Origin: Taklimakanibacter deserti
GTDB lineage: Bacteria > Pseudomonadota > Alphaproteobacteria > Rhizobiales > Aestuariivirgaceae
Assembly: GCA_003574785.1 (NCBI GenBank)
Contig: QORU01000028.1
Coordinates: forward strand, 1-53,225
Direction: 5' to 3'
Length of the DNA stretch: 53,225 nt
The translations under genes and the position numbers were made by a program. The notes below the pieces were generated by a model. That model was given only the letters and a program-made list of their open reading frames with translations, ran no database searches and had not been told where the DNA came from. The number at the start of each line of letters is the position of its first letter. Positions within the stretch are counted from its first letter, which is position 1. Shown here piece by piece: positions 15,425 through 23,610 of the stretch.

Positions 15425-16213
15425 ATGAGACCCGCGGAGCGGCGGCGCAAGATCCTGGAGCTGGTGAACCAGACCGCCCGGGTGACGGTCGACGACCTGT
15501 CGGATAGCCTGAAAACCTCGCGCGAGACGGTCAGGCGGGACCTCTCCCTCTTGTCGGAGCAAGGGCTCCTGCGCAAGGTCCATGGCGGCGCCAAGGCGGC
15601 GCAGCAGCAGGCGCAGACGGCCCAGGAAGGCACGCTCGGCGAAAGGCGCGCCAGCGCCCGGCCGGAGAAGATCCGCATCGGCCGGACGGCGGCAAAGCTG
15701 TTCAAGCCCGGCGACAGCCTCCTCATCAATTGCGGCACCACCACCATCTTCTTCGCCGAGGAGCTCGCCCGATACGGCCCCTTCACCGTCATCACCAATG
15801 CCACGATGGTGGCGCAGGAATTGTGGAACGCCAACCATCGCGGGCCGATCCATCTCCTGGGCGGCGGCTATTTCGGCGATGCCTTCGAGACGTTGGGGCC
15901 GCAAGTGGTCGAGCAGGTGCGCGAGATCCATGCCGATCACGCCGTCCTCACCATCGGCAGCCTCAGCGGCGCCGCCAAGTTCATGGATTACAATGTCGAT
16001 GAGGCCTATGTCTCGCGCGCCATGATCGATGCGGCCCGCACCGTGACCGTGCTCGCCGATTCGAGCAAGCTCAACCGCAATGCGCTCATCCAGATCTGCG
16101 GGCCGGAACGGATCGACCGGCTGGTCACCGACAAGGCGCCGGAGCCGACGCTGGCGAGCCTGCTGACGCTTGCGGGCGTCGAGATCATCATCGCCGAGGA
16201 CGACGCGGCTTAG
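15425..16213 (+). CDS. DeoR-family transcriptional regulator
   Basis: A 262-residue repressor. It starts with MRPAERRRKILELVNQTARV; an N-terminal winged HTH (VDDLSDSLKTSRETVRRDLS) is followed by the effector domain of sugar-phosphate-binding type, with INCGTTTIFFAEEL near 100 and VLADSSKLNRNALIQI near the C-terminus, both classic DeoR signatures. ATG 15425 is chosen because GGGGAGGT stands 6-8 bases upstream. DeoR proteins usually sense a phosphorylated sugar. It precedes the binding-protein gene of the next transporter by about 680 bases in the same direction and may control it, though this is only inferred from position. Confidence 0.88.
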   Translation: MRPAERRRKILELVNQTARVTVDDLSDSLKTSRETVRRDLSLLSEQGLLRKVHGGAKAAQQQAQTAQEGTLGERRASARPEKIRIGRTAAKLFKPGDSLLINCGTTTIFFAEELARYGPFTVITNATMVAQELWNANHRGPIHLLGGGYFGDAFETLGPQVVEQVREIHADHAVLTIGSLSGAAKFMDYNVDEAYVSRAMIDAARTVTVLADSSKLNRNALIQICGPERIDRLVTDKAPEPTLASLLTLAGVEIIIAEDDAA

Positions 16214-16533
16214 GCGTCCTGCTACGCGCTTGGCGCTTCGCAGGACCGGCTGCAAAAAGCCCTTGCTATCGTGGGCCAGGCCGTGAGATTTGGGAAATCT
16301 CAGCATGGAGGATCGAGCCTCGGGCAAAGCGGCGCCTCGTGAAAGTCCCTGCTCGCGGATCGATAAATCCCTGCTCGTTTTCCTAACCCCTTGATATTGC
16401 TCAGACCGCCAATTTTTTCCGAAAAATCCCTGATAATCCCTGAAAATCCCTGATATTCGCGACTCTCCCCGATGGACTGCACCCGCCAGCGGGCTGGCGG
16501 CGCGGCCGCGAGGCAGCGTTCGGTGACAGGCTT

Positions 16534-16571
16534 ATGACCATCCAGTCAATTTAATTATGACCGAATAGTCA
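16534..16571. promoter_or_regulatory. two operator-like sites, ATGACC-N4-AGTCA
   Basis: ATGACCATCCAGTCA (16534-16548) and ATGACCGAATAGTCA (16557-16571) repeat the same partly palindromic pattern with starts 23 bases apart, on either side of an AT-rich TTTAATT. The spacing and form (TGAC...GTCA) are like TetR-family operators. No TetR-type gene is in the window; the sites could control the transporter operon or the small minus-strand frame beside them. Confidence 0.5.
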
Positions 16572-16603
16572 TTTCGGGCTTGACGCGGCGACCATTTGGG
16601 CAT

Positions 16604-16825
16604 TCACTCACCGGCCTGAGGGCGAATACCGACTACAGAAAGCGGCGGCTTGCCGTCGCCGATCTCGAGAGCAGTCGCTAACGGGGGGTGAGGCCCGCCG
16701 GCGACGAGTTCGATCACAGCGGGCGAAATTTTGGCCCGCAGAGATCCGGACTCGCCGGCAATCGCTTTCCACACTTCTTGAAGCACGACCGCAACCGGAT
16801 CGGCGGCATCACGAGTCACCGTCAC
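16604..16825 (-). CDS. possible small hypothetical protein
   Basis: A 73-residue frame starting at GTG 16825 (MTVTRDAADPVAVVLQEVWK) and ending IRPQAGE. Codon use looks like that of a real gene and it points toward the paired operator-like sites. I do not recognise it; it may be the remnant of a longer gene or a chance frame. Confidence 0.25.
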   Translation of the reverse strand: MTVTRDAADPVAVVLQEVWKAIAGESGSLRAKISPAVIELVAGGPHPPLATALEIGDGKPPLSVVGIRPQAGE

Positions 16826-16890
16826 CGAACCGGCACATGGACGACATGTGCCGGCAACAGGGTCTTACCGCTTCAACCGGAGTCACTCAG

Positions 16891-17961
16891 ATGCCGATCA
16901 CCCGCAGGACCTTCACTCAGGGACTTCTCTTAAGTTTCGCCATCATTCCCGCTCTCGCCTCCGCCCCATCACCCGCCTTCGCCGAATCATTCGCCGAAAT
17001 GGAAGAGGCGGCGCGCAAGGAAGGCCAGGTGGTGAGCCTCGGCCTTCCCGACAACTGGGCCAATTGGGGCGGCCAGTGGAAGGACATCATGGCGAAGTAC
17101 AACGTCACCCACACCGACACCGACATGTCGAGCGCCGAGGAGCTCGCCAAGTTCGAGGCCGAGAAGGCCAATGCCTCGGCCGATATCGCCGAGGTCGGCA
17201 TCGAATTCGGGCCGATCGCCCTGAAGAAGGGCCTCTCCGCCCCCTACAAGCCCGCGACCTGGGACAAGATCCCCGACTGGGCCAAGGACAAGGACGGCCA
17301 CTGGATGCTGGGCTATACCGGCACGATCTCCTTCATCGTCTCGAAGAAGGTGCAGAACCCGCCCAAGACCTGGAGCGATCTGTTGCAAGGCGACTACAAG
17401 GTGGCGGTGGGCGACGTCGGCAAGGCGGCGCAATCCAATGCGCTGGTGCTGGCCGCGGCGATCGCGCTCGGCGGCGGCGAGGAGAACCTGCAGCCGGCGA
17501 TCGACCTCTTCGCCAAGATCGCCGAGCAGAAGCGCCTCCTCACCATCGGCGCCAATCCCGGCAATATGGAGAAGGGCGAGATCGAGGTCGGCATCGTGTG
17601 GGACTTCAATGCGCTCAACTATCGCAACCTCGTCGGCAAGGACAAGTTCGACGTGTGGATCCCCTCGGAAGGCTCGGTCGTCTCGGGCTATACGACGACG
17701 ATCAACGCTTTCAGCAAGCGCCCCAATATCGCGCGCGTGGTGCGCGAATATATCTTCACCGAACAGGGCCAGATCAATTTCGCCAAGGGCTTTGCCAGGC
17801 CCATCCTGATCGATCACATCACGCTGCCGCCCGAGGTCGCCGAGAACGTGCTGCCGTCCGAGCAATATGCCAAAGCGCGCCCGGTCAATTCCGACTTGTG
17901 GATGGACGCCGCCAAGCAGCTCGGCCGGCAATGGCAGGAGCAAGTGCTGTCGAAAATGTGA
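16891..17961 (+). CDS. ABC transporter substrate-binding protein (iron/2-aminoethylphosphonate type)
   Basis: A 356-residue periplasmic protein. The N-terminus MPITRRTFTQGLLL has a twin-arginine motif followed by a hydrophobic stretch and AFAESF, so Tat export is likely. The mature part follows the family of type 2 binding proteins used for iron(III), spermidine or 2-aminoethylphosphonate: EGQVVSLGLPDNWANWGG, KTWSDLL, GEIEVGIVWDF and a C-terminal RPNIARVVREYIFTEQGQ. ATG 16891 places the Tat motif at residues 5-6; the in-frame ATG at 16837 only adds unrelated sequence. Two permeases, an ATPase and a phosphonate-ester hydrolase follow, favouring a phosphonate or phosphodiester ligand. Confidence 0.85.
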   Translation: MPITRRTFTQGLLLSFAIIPALASAPSPAFAESFAEMEEAARKEGQVVSLGLPDNWANWGGQWKDIMAKYNVTHTDTDMSSAEELAKFEAEKANASADIAEVGIEFGPIALKKGLSAPYKPATWDKIPDWAKDKDGHWMLGYTGTISFIVSKKVQNPPKTWSDLLQGDYKVAVGDVGKAAQSNALVLAAAIALGGGEENLQPAIDLFAKIAEQKRLLTIGANPGNMEKGEIEVGIVWDFNALNYRNLVGKDKFDVWIPSEGSVVSGYTTTINAFSKRPNIARVVREYIFTEQGQINFAKGFARPILIDHITLPPEVAENVLPSEQYAKARPVNSDLWMDAAKQLGRQWQEQVLSKM

Positions 17962-18049
17962 GGTCTTTTTGCTGCGCATCGGATTATCCGAAAACCGGTC
18001 CGATGCGACGGAATACCGATAGGCCGCAACGCGCCCTCCGGCCTCTCGG

Positions 18050-18307
18050 TCCCCCTCTCCCTCGCATCTTGGTGCGGGAGAGGGGGAAATTTTCTTCCCC
18101 TCGCACTCCGCCATCGTTCCCCTTCTCCCGCTTGCGGGAGAAGGTGCCCGAAGGGCGGATGAGGGTGTTCGTGACAATGAGAGCTGTGGCTGATTTGCAC
18201 CACGGTGGAGAATTACATGCGATGAAATTCACCGCGATCTATCAGCGGCACCAACACCCTCATCCGGCCTGTCGGCCACCTTCTCCCGCAAGCGGGAGAA
18301 GGGGAAA
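18050..18307. repeat. REP-like repeats in the gap between binding protein and permease
   Basis: A single hairpin (CCCTCTCCC... GGGAGAGGG, 18050-18087) is followed by an inverted pair: 18117-18170 and 18252-18307. The pair uses the same arm type as at 2081-2565 (CTCCCGCTTGCGGGAG, then GGATGAGGGTGTT) but its 81-base interior carries no gene. It looks like an empty form of the DUF559-containing unit. Confidence 0.75.
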
Positions 18308-18331
18308 CCTGGCTAGGGCGGTAAGAGCCGC

Positions 18332-19174
18332 ATGATCGACATCTCCGCCAAAACGAAGCTCCTCGCCTGGCTCGCGGCCTTGCCGTTCCTCATCGTCATC
18401 TTCATGTTCGAGCTCCTGCCCTTGATCGCGGTCGCCGCCAACAGCCTCATGAAGGAAGACGCGACCTCGATCGGCAATTATTTCGAGATCCTCACCAGCC
18501 GCTTCTATCTCGGCTCCTTCAAGGTGAGCTTCGCCATCTCGATCGCGACCGCGCTCATTGGCTTGGGCATCGGCCTCCCCGCCGCGGTGATCCTCAAGCG
18601 CATGCCGGGCAAGGTGCAGCAATTCGTCGTCATCTGCTCCAATATCGGCGCCAATTTCACCGGCTTCCCGCTCGCCTTCTCCTTCGTCATCCTGCTCGGC
18701 GTCTCGGGCTCCTTCACGCTCCTCATGCAGCGCATGGGCCTGTTCGAGGACTTCAACGTCTATTCGACGACGGGCCTCGTCATCGCCTATTCCTATTTCC
18801 AGATCCTCTTCGCCATCCTCCTGGTGCTGCCGGCGCTCGCCGCCTTGACCTCCGATCTCGAGGAGGCGGCCCATATCGTCGGCGCCAGCCGCTTCGCCTT
18901 CTGGCGGCGCATCGGCCTGCCGATCCTGATGCCGAGCCTCTTGGGCGCCTTCCTCCTCCTCTTCGCCAATGCCATGGGCACCTATGCGACCGCCTGGGCC
19001 TTGGTCGGCGGCAGCGCCAATGTCGTCACCATCCGCATCGGCGAGCTCACCGCGGGCGATGTCTTCTCCGATCCCAACCTCGCCGACGCGCTTGCCATGC
19101 TGCTGGTGGTGAGCCTCGTCATCCCGATCATCGTCGAGCAGCTCTTCCTCAAGCCGAAGCAGCCGGAGCCGTGA
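18332..19174 (+). CDS. ABC transporter permease 1 (BPD type)
   Basis: A 280-residue inner-membrane protein with about six hydrophobic segments, the first at LLAWLAALPFLIVIFMFELL. The cytoplasmic EAA loop that docks on the ATPase is EEAAHIVGASRFAFWRRI followed by GLPILMPSLLG. It belongs to the group of paired permeases serving spermidine, iron or 2-aminoethylphosphonate systems. The gap of 370 bases from the binding-protein gene is filled by repeats; the second permease follows after another repeat pair. The two permeases probably form a heterodimer. Confidence 0.9.
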   Translation: MIDISAKTKLLAWLAALPFLIVIFMFELLPLIAVAANSLMKEDATSIGNYFEILTSRFYLGSFKVSFAISIATALIGLGIGLPAAVILKRMPGKVQQFVVICSNIGANFTGFPLAFSFVILLGVSGSFTLLMQRMGLFEDFNVYSTTGLVIAYSYFQILFAILLVLPALAALTSDLEEAAHIVGASRFAFWRRIGLPILMPSLLGAFLLLFANAMGTYATAWALVGGSANVVTIRIGELTAGDVFSDPNLADALAMLLVVSLVIPIIVEQLFLKPKQPEP

Positions 19175-19210
19175 GGTGCGTCAGATGCTGAACGTCCGCA
19201 CCATTCGCCC

Positions 19211-19415
19211 TTCACCCTCGCCCCGCAAAGCGGGGAGAGGGAGGGGCCCATTGCGCAGCAATGGGAGGGTGAGGGGCCACGGCGCAGAAATCAGCAGGTC
19301 GTCGAAGGACGCGAGCACATGCGTGGCGAAGCACATTGCCTGCAAAGAGCCCCTCACCCTTCCCGCCGCTCAGCGGCGGGCCCCTACCCTCTCCCCGCTT
19401 CGCGGGGCGAGGGTA
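19211..19415. repeat. REP-like inverted pair between the two permease genes
   Basis: Left arm 19211-19279 (GCCCCGCAAAGCGGGG, CCATTGCGCAGCAATGG, then GGGTGAGGGG); right arm 19350-19415 (CCCCTCACCC, CCGCCGCTCAGCGGCGG, CCCCGCTTCGCGGGG). The interior of about 70 bases has no gene. The arms are longer than in the other pairs, with two hairpins each. Confidence 0.7.
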
Positions 19416-19428
19416 AAGAGCGCCGCCC

Positions 19429-20220
19429 ATGCTTGAGCGCAGCAGACAGGACTGGTTCTGGATCGGCCTCCTCGCCATCCTGCAGCTTCTGCCGATCGTC
19501 GCCGTCTTCCTCAACAGCCTGGCGGTCGACTGGGCCGGCACCATCCTGCCCGACGGCTACACTTTCGCGCATATCGCCAAGATCATCCAGGACCCGCGCT
19601 TCACCCAGGCGATCATCAATTCGCTCATCGTCGGCTTCGGCTCGCTGGTGGTGACGCCGCTCATCGTCGTGCCCGCCATCCTCGTCGCCCATTGCTATTT
19701 CCCAACCCTCGACCGCGTCATCGCCGGCCTCGTCATCCTCCCCTATGCGGTGCCGACCATCGTGCTGGCGCTCGGGCTCTTGCGCCTCTATTCCGGCAAT
19801 CACGGCATCGTCCTCACCGGCTCGCCCCTGGTGCTCATCTTCGGCTACATGCCGCTCGCCGCTCCTCTCTATTACGTGCCGATCAAGAACAATCTCAGGG
19901 CACTTCGCGTCACCGAGCTCTTCGAAGCGGGCCGGCTCCTGGGCGCGTCCGACGCCCTCATCCTCTGGCGCGTGGTGCTGCCCTCGATCCGGCAGGGCCT
20001 CATCATCGGCCTCGTCATGAACTTCACGCTGGCAATCAGCGATTTCGTCTATGCCAATCTCCTGGTCGGCGGCCATTTCCCCACCCTCCAGATCCATATG
20101 GCGGTGCTCAATGGCGGCTCGGGCCGGCAACTGAGCGTGCTCATCTCGACCTATTTCATCGTCATCTTCGCCGCGACCGCGATCGTGGTCTGGGCGACAT
20201 CGCGGAGAACCGAAGCATGA
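19429..20220 (+). CDS. ABC transporter permease 2 (BPD type)
   Basis: A 263-residue inner-membrane protein with about six hydrophobic segments. The EAA-type loop is FEAGRLLGASDALILWRVVL followed by PSIRQGLIIG. It starts at ATG 19429, 13 bases after the right repeat arm, and its stop overlaps the ATPase start (ATGA), so these two genes are coupled. It is the partner of permease 1 in the same importer. Confidence 0.9.
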   Translation: MLERSRQDWFWIGLLAILQLLPIVAVFLNSLAVDWAGTILPDGYTFAHIAKIIQDPRFTQAIINSLIVGFGSLVVTPLIVVPAILVAHCYFPTLDRVIAGLVILPYAVPTIVLALGLLRLYSGNHGIVLTGSPLVLIFGYMPLAAPLYYVPIKNNLRALRVTELFEAGRLLGASDALILWRVVLPSIRQGLIIGLVMNFTLAISDFVYANLLVGGHFPTLQIHMAVLNGGSGRQLSVLISTYFIVIFAATAIVVWATSRRTEA

Positions 20221-21239
20221 GCTATGTCGAGATCCGCAAGCTCACCAAGCGCTTCGACACGACGACGGTGTTCGAGGATATCGACCTCGATGTCGAGCAG
20301 GGCCGCATCTGCGTGCTGGTCGGGCCTTCGGGCTGCGGCAAGACCACGCTGCTGCGCGCCGTGGCGGGCCTCGCGCGCCCCGACAGCGGCCATATCCATA
20401 TCGACGGGCGCGATGTCACCCATCTCGAGGCGAAGCATCGCGGCGTCGGCATGGTGTTCCAGCATTATGCGCTCTTCCCCAATATGACGGTCGAGCAGAA
20501 TCTCTCTTTCGGCCTCGAGCAGAAGAAGCTGCCGAGACCTGAGATCGCGAAGAAGGTCGCGGCCGTCATCGCGCTCATGGGCCTCGAGCCCCGCGCCAAG
20601 GCGAGGCCCGCGGCCCTTTCGGGCGGCCAGAAGCAGCGCGTGGCGCTCGCCCGCGCTCTCGTGCTCGAGCCCAAGCTCCTGCTCCTCGACGAGCCCCTCT
20701 CGGCGCTCGATGCCCAGATCAGGAAGCGCCTGCGCGATGAGCTGAAGCGCCTGCAGCAGGATGTGGGCTTCACCGCCATCTTCGTCACCCATGACCAGGA
20801 AGAGGCGATGATGCTGGGCGATACCGTCGCCATCATGCAGCAGGGCCGCTTCGCCCAGATCGGCGCGCCGGCCGACATCTACAACCGCCCGAAGAGCCTC
20901 GCGGTCGCCAATTTCATCGGCGACTTCAACATCATCGAGCCATCCGCGGTCGAGCGCCTCTTCGCCATCCGCCCCGACCATGCCTGGGCGATCAGGCCCG
21001 AGGCGATCGACATATTGAAGCTGCCGCTGCCCCCCGGCAGCAAGGCCAACGGGCTTGCCGCCGAGGTCACCGTCACCGCCGTGCAAGTGCTGGGCGCCAT
21101 GGTGCGGCTCTATACCAGCGCCCAAGACGTCACGATCAAGGCCGACATGGTGAACAAGCCCGACGCGCCCCGCTTCCATATCGGCGACAAAGCCGAGATC
21201 CACATCGCCAAAAGCGCCATCGCCGAGATGAAGGAATGA
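20217..21239 (+). CDS. ABC transporter ATP-binding protein (PotA/PhnT type)
   Basis: A 340-residue ATPase with Walker A GPSGCGKTT, Q-loop FQHYALFPNMT, signature LSGGQKQ, Walker B LLLLDEPLSALD and the H-loop THDQEEAM. The C-terminal part from about 240 is a TOBE-like regulatory domain (WAIRPEAIDIL). Overall it matches ATPases of spermidine, iron and 2-aminoethylphosphonate importers. ATG 20217 overlaps the stop of permease 2 by 4 bases. Repeats separate it from the hydrolase gene. Confidence 0.9.
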   Translation: MSYVEIRKLTKRFDTTTVFEDIDLDVEQGRICVLVGPSGCGKTTLLRAVAGLARPDSGHIHIDGRDVTHLEAKHRGVGMVFQHYALFPNMTVEQNLSFGLEQKKLPRPEIAKKVAAVIALMGLEPRAKARPAALSGGQKQRVALARALVLEPKLLLLDEPLSALDAQIRKRLRDELKRLQQDVGFTAIFVTHDQEEAMMLGDTVAIMQQGRFAQIGAPADIYNRPKSLAVANFIGDFNIIEPSAVERLFAIRPDHAWAIRPEAIDILKLPLPPGSKANGLAAEVTVTAVQVLGAMVRLYTSAQDVTIKADMVNKPDAPRFHIGDKAEIHIAKSAIAEMKE

Positions 21240-21266
21240 GGCGTGGTTCGCTCCCTCTGCGAATTT

Positions 21267-21428
21267 CCCCCCTCTCCCGTTGCGAAGCAATGGGAGAGGG
21301 TGCCCGAAGGGCGGGTGAGGGCTCTTTGCTTCAGCAAGGAATACTCGCTGAGATCAGAACACATTGCGCGAAAGAGCCCTCATCCGGCCTTCGGCCACCT
21401 TCTCCCACGCTACGCGCGGGAGAAGGGG
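21267..21428. repeat. 162-base paired REP-like element (copy A)
   Basis: Arms 21267-21320 and 21374-21428 in inverted orientation with a 50-odd base spacer. It matches copy B (4646-4806, opposite strand) along its whole length, including the ends of the spacer. It lies between the ATPase and hydrolase genes and reaches to within 41 bases of the hydrolase start. Confidence 0.8.
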
Positions 21429-21468
21429 AATGGTTGGAGAGGGGATGCATAGACTGGAACAGTGTTCA

Positions 21469-23022
21469 ATGAATCCTCAACAACCTAACATCCTTCTCAT
21501 CTGCGCCGATCAATGGCGCGGCGACTGCATCTCAGGCCTTGGCCACAGGCAGGCGAAGACGCCGCATCTCGATGCGCTGATGCGGGATGCCGTCACCTTC
21601 ACCAGGCATTTCGGCCAGTGCACGCCTTGCGGTCCGTCGCGCACCAGCCTCCTCACCGGCATGTATCTGATGAACCACCGCTCGGGCCGCAACGGCACGC
21701 CGCTCGACAGGCGCCACACCAACCTGGCGCTCGAGGCGCGCAAGCTTGGCTACGAGCCCGCGCTTTTCGGCTATACCGACACGACGCCCGATCCGCGCGG
21801 CCTTGCGCCGAAAGACCCGGCGCTCACCGCCTATGACGAAGGCGTGCTGCCGGGCTTCATCACGCCCTTGCATCTGCCGGAGGATATGGGCCGCTGGGTG
21901 GCGGAATTGATCGCTCTCGGCTACGACCTGCCCAAGGGCCGCGCGGACGTATTCCGCCCGCGCCAAGGTTTTCCGCAGCCGAAAGACCGCGGCTTCCGCT
22001 TCATTCCCACGCAATACAAGGCTGAGCACAGCGAGACCGCCTTTCTCACGCAAGAATTCCTGAAATGGTTGACGCTCAAGCGCGACAGATCATGGTTCGC
22101 GCATTTCGTGTTCTTGCGCCCGCATCCGCCGATCATCGCGCCCGAGCCCTACAACGAAAGCGTCCATCCGGCCGAAGTCGATTTTCCGAAGCGCCAGGCG
22201 AGCCCGGATGCGGAAGGATCGCAGCATCCGCTGCTCGCGCATGAGATCGCGAATGTGGCGCGGCCGGGGAGCTATGACGAGCACAATCCGCTCGATCTCG
22301 TCAAAGCCCCGGATCTCGAGATCCGCCAGATGAAGGCGACCTATCTGGGCCTCATCCAGGAGATGGACCATCATCTCGGCCGCATCATCGCCCGCCTGAA
22401 AGAGACCGGGCAGTATGAGCGTACGCTCATCATCGTCACCAGCGACCATGCCGAGATGCTGGGCGATCATTATATATGGGGCAAGGAGATCTATTTCGAC
22501 GGCTCCTTCCATGTGCCCATGGTGATCCGCGATCCGCGGCCCCAAGCCAAGGCGGCGCGCGGCACGAAGGTTGCGCAGTTCAGCGAGGCGATCGACGTCA
22601 TGCCGACGATCCTCGACTGGCTGGGCGCCCCGATCCCGCGCAGCTGCGACGGGCGCTCGCTGCTGTCCTTCCTTTCAGGCGAGGCCCCCGCGGCTTGGCG
22701 CGATGCGGTGTTCTTCGAGCACGACTTCCGCAATGTCCGGAGCCAGCGCGTCGAAACGGCGCTCGGCATCGCATCGGACGAATGCTCTTATGCCGTCATC
22801 CGCGACGACAAATACAAATATGTGCATTTCGCCGCTCTGCCGCCGCTCCTCTTCGACATCGCCAACGATCCGCATGAGTTCATCAATCTCGCCGGCAGAC
22901 TTGAGCATCGCGACACCGAATTGCGCTACGCCAAGCGCCTCCTCTCCTGGCGCCTCGTCAACCAGGAGCGCCTCCTCACCAACATGCATGTCGGCGAAGG
23001 CGGGCTGTTCGAGCGGAGGTGA
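21469..23022 (+). CDS. phosphonate monoester hydrolase / sulfatase-family enzyme
   Basis: A 517-residue alkaline-phosphatase-superfamily hydrolase. NILLICADQWRGDC supplies the first metal-binding aspartate; CTPCGPSRTSLLTG holds the sulfatase motif CxPSR with C54, which is converted to formylglycine; YLMNHRSGRNGTPLDRRHTN is typical of bacterial phosphonate monoester hydrolases (PMH, PehA-like) rather than arylsulfatases; TSDHAEMLGDH near 325 gives further metal ligands. ATG 21469 begins the conserved domain; ATG 21445 is an alternative. It needs a formylglycine-generating enzyme or equivalent, not seen here. Position at the end of the transporter operon suggests that it acts on the imported phosphonate ester or phosphodiester in the cytoplasm, as no signal peptide is visible. 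Confidence 0.85.
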   Translation: MNPQQPNILLICADQWRGDCISGLGHRQAKTPHLDALMRDAVTFTRHFGQCTPCGPSRTSLLTGMYLMNHRSGRNGTPLDRRHTNLALEARKLGYEPALFGYTDTTPDPRGLAPKDPALTAYDEGVLPGFITPLHLPEDMGRWVAELIALGYDLPKGRADVFRPRQGFPQPKDRGFRFIPTQYKAEHSETAFLTQEFLKWLTLKRDRSWFAHFVFLRPHPPIIAPEPYNESVHPAEVDFPKRQASPDAEGSQHPLLAHEIANVARPGSYDEHNPLDLVKAPDLEIRQMKATYLGLIQEMDHHLGRIIARLKETGQYERTLIIVTSDHAEMLGDHYIWGKEIYFDGSFHVPMVIRDPRPQAKAARGTKVAQFSEAIDVMPTILDWLGAPIPRSCDGRSLLSFLSGEAPAAWRDAVFFEHDFRNVRSQRVETALGIASDECSYAVIRDDKYKYVHFAALPPLLFDIANDPHEFINLAGRLEHRDTELRYAKRLLSWRLVNQERLLTNMHVGEGGLFERR

Positions 23023-23050
23023 TGATTTCATCCCCGCTCTCTCAATCTAT

Positions 23051-23574
23051 CCCCCTCTCCCGTCCGAAGGATGGGAGAGGGTGGCCGAAGGCCGGGTGAG
23101 GGCTCTTACTGGCGCAGCTTTCCCACACGCGATAAAGTGACTCCTATGGCCATCACTCAGCAGAAGCGCCTTGAGCAGGCCCGCCGCCTCCGCCACAGCC
23201 AGACTCCGGCGGAAGAGCGTCTGTGGTCAGGCCTGCGCGGCCGCCGTCTGCAGAGTCACAAGTTCACCCGGCAATATCCGATTGGGCCTTTCACTGTCGA
23301 TTTTCTCTGCCGTGAAGCCCGCCTGATCATCGAGGTCGATGGCGCCACTCATTCGGAAGATCACGAGATCGACTACGACGAACGGCGTACGGCATATCTC
23401 AGATCGCAGGGCTATCGGATTCTGCGCGTGATGAACGACGATGTTTACCGCCGTTTCGACGACGTCATGGACATGATCCTTCTTGCACTGGAGCATAAAC
23501 TTCCCGAGGCCCGATAAGAGCCCTCACCCGCCCTTCGGGCACCCTCTCCCATTGCTGCGCAACGGGAGAGGGGG
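23051..23574. mobile_element. putative unit: inverted REP-like pair enclosing a second DUF559 gene
   Basis: Left arm 23051-23106 (CCCTCTCCCG... GGGAGAGGGTGGCCGAAGGC, GGGTGAGGGCTCTT) and right arm 23518-23574 (GAGCCCTCACCC, GCCCTTCGGGC, ACCCTCTCCC) are inverted. The DUF559 gene fills the interior; its stop codon directly abuts the right arm. The layout equals that at 2081-2565, though the arm subtype differs (GGGCTCTT instead of GGGTGTTGG ends), which argues against simple copying of one unit to the other site. Confidence 0.55.
23146..23517 (+). CDS. DUF559 endonuclease-like protein (copy 2)
   Basis: A 123-residue DUF559 protein: TPAEERLWSGLRGRRLQ, KFTRQYPIGPFTVDF, LIIEVDGATHSEDHEIDYDE and GYRILRVMNDDVYRRFDDVM. 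The D of VDF and the E-D of IIEVDG are the likely catalytic residues and are intact in both copies. ATG 23146 was chosen since the frame upstream only translates the repeat arm. It is about 70 percent identical by eye to the copy at 2138. It follows the hydrolase gene in the same direction and could be co-transcribed with the phosphonate-type operon, but its enclosing repeats suggest independent arrival. Confidence 0.85.
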   Translation: MAITQQKRLEQARRLRHSQTPAEERLWSGLRGRRLQSHKFTRQYPIGPFTVDFLCREARLIIEVDGATHSEDHEIDYDERRTAYLRSQGYRILRVMNDDVYRRFDDVMDMILLALEHKLPEAR

Positions 23575-23610
23575 ATAAACTGCTCTAGCAGCAACTGTTG
23601 CAACCTGCGC

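Larger units (their letters stand above)
16214..16890. other. intergenic region between DeoR gene and transporter operon
   Basis: It holds a small repeat cluster at about 16420-16458 in which AATCCCTGAT or AATCCCTGAA occurs three times in tandem, with further AATCCCTGCTCG copies near 16365; the paired operator-like sites described separately; and a possible small minus-strand gene at 16604-16825. The promoter of the binding-protein gene must lie in its last part, but no clear -35/-10 pair stands out. Confidence 0.4.

Noticed and set aside
19692..20216. Longer start of the second ABC ATPase
   Set aside because: The extension is an out-of-frame reading of the permease; the ATG at 20217 overlaps the permease stop in the usual way.
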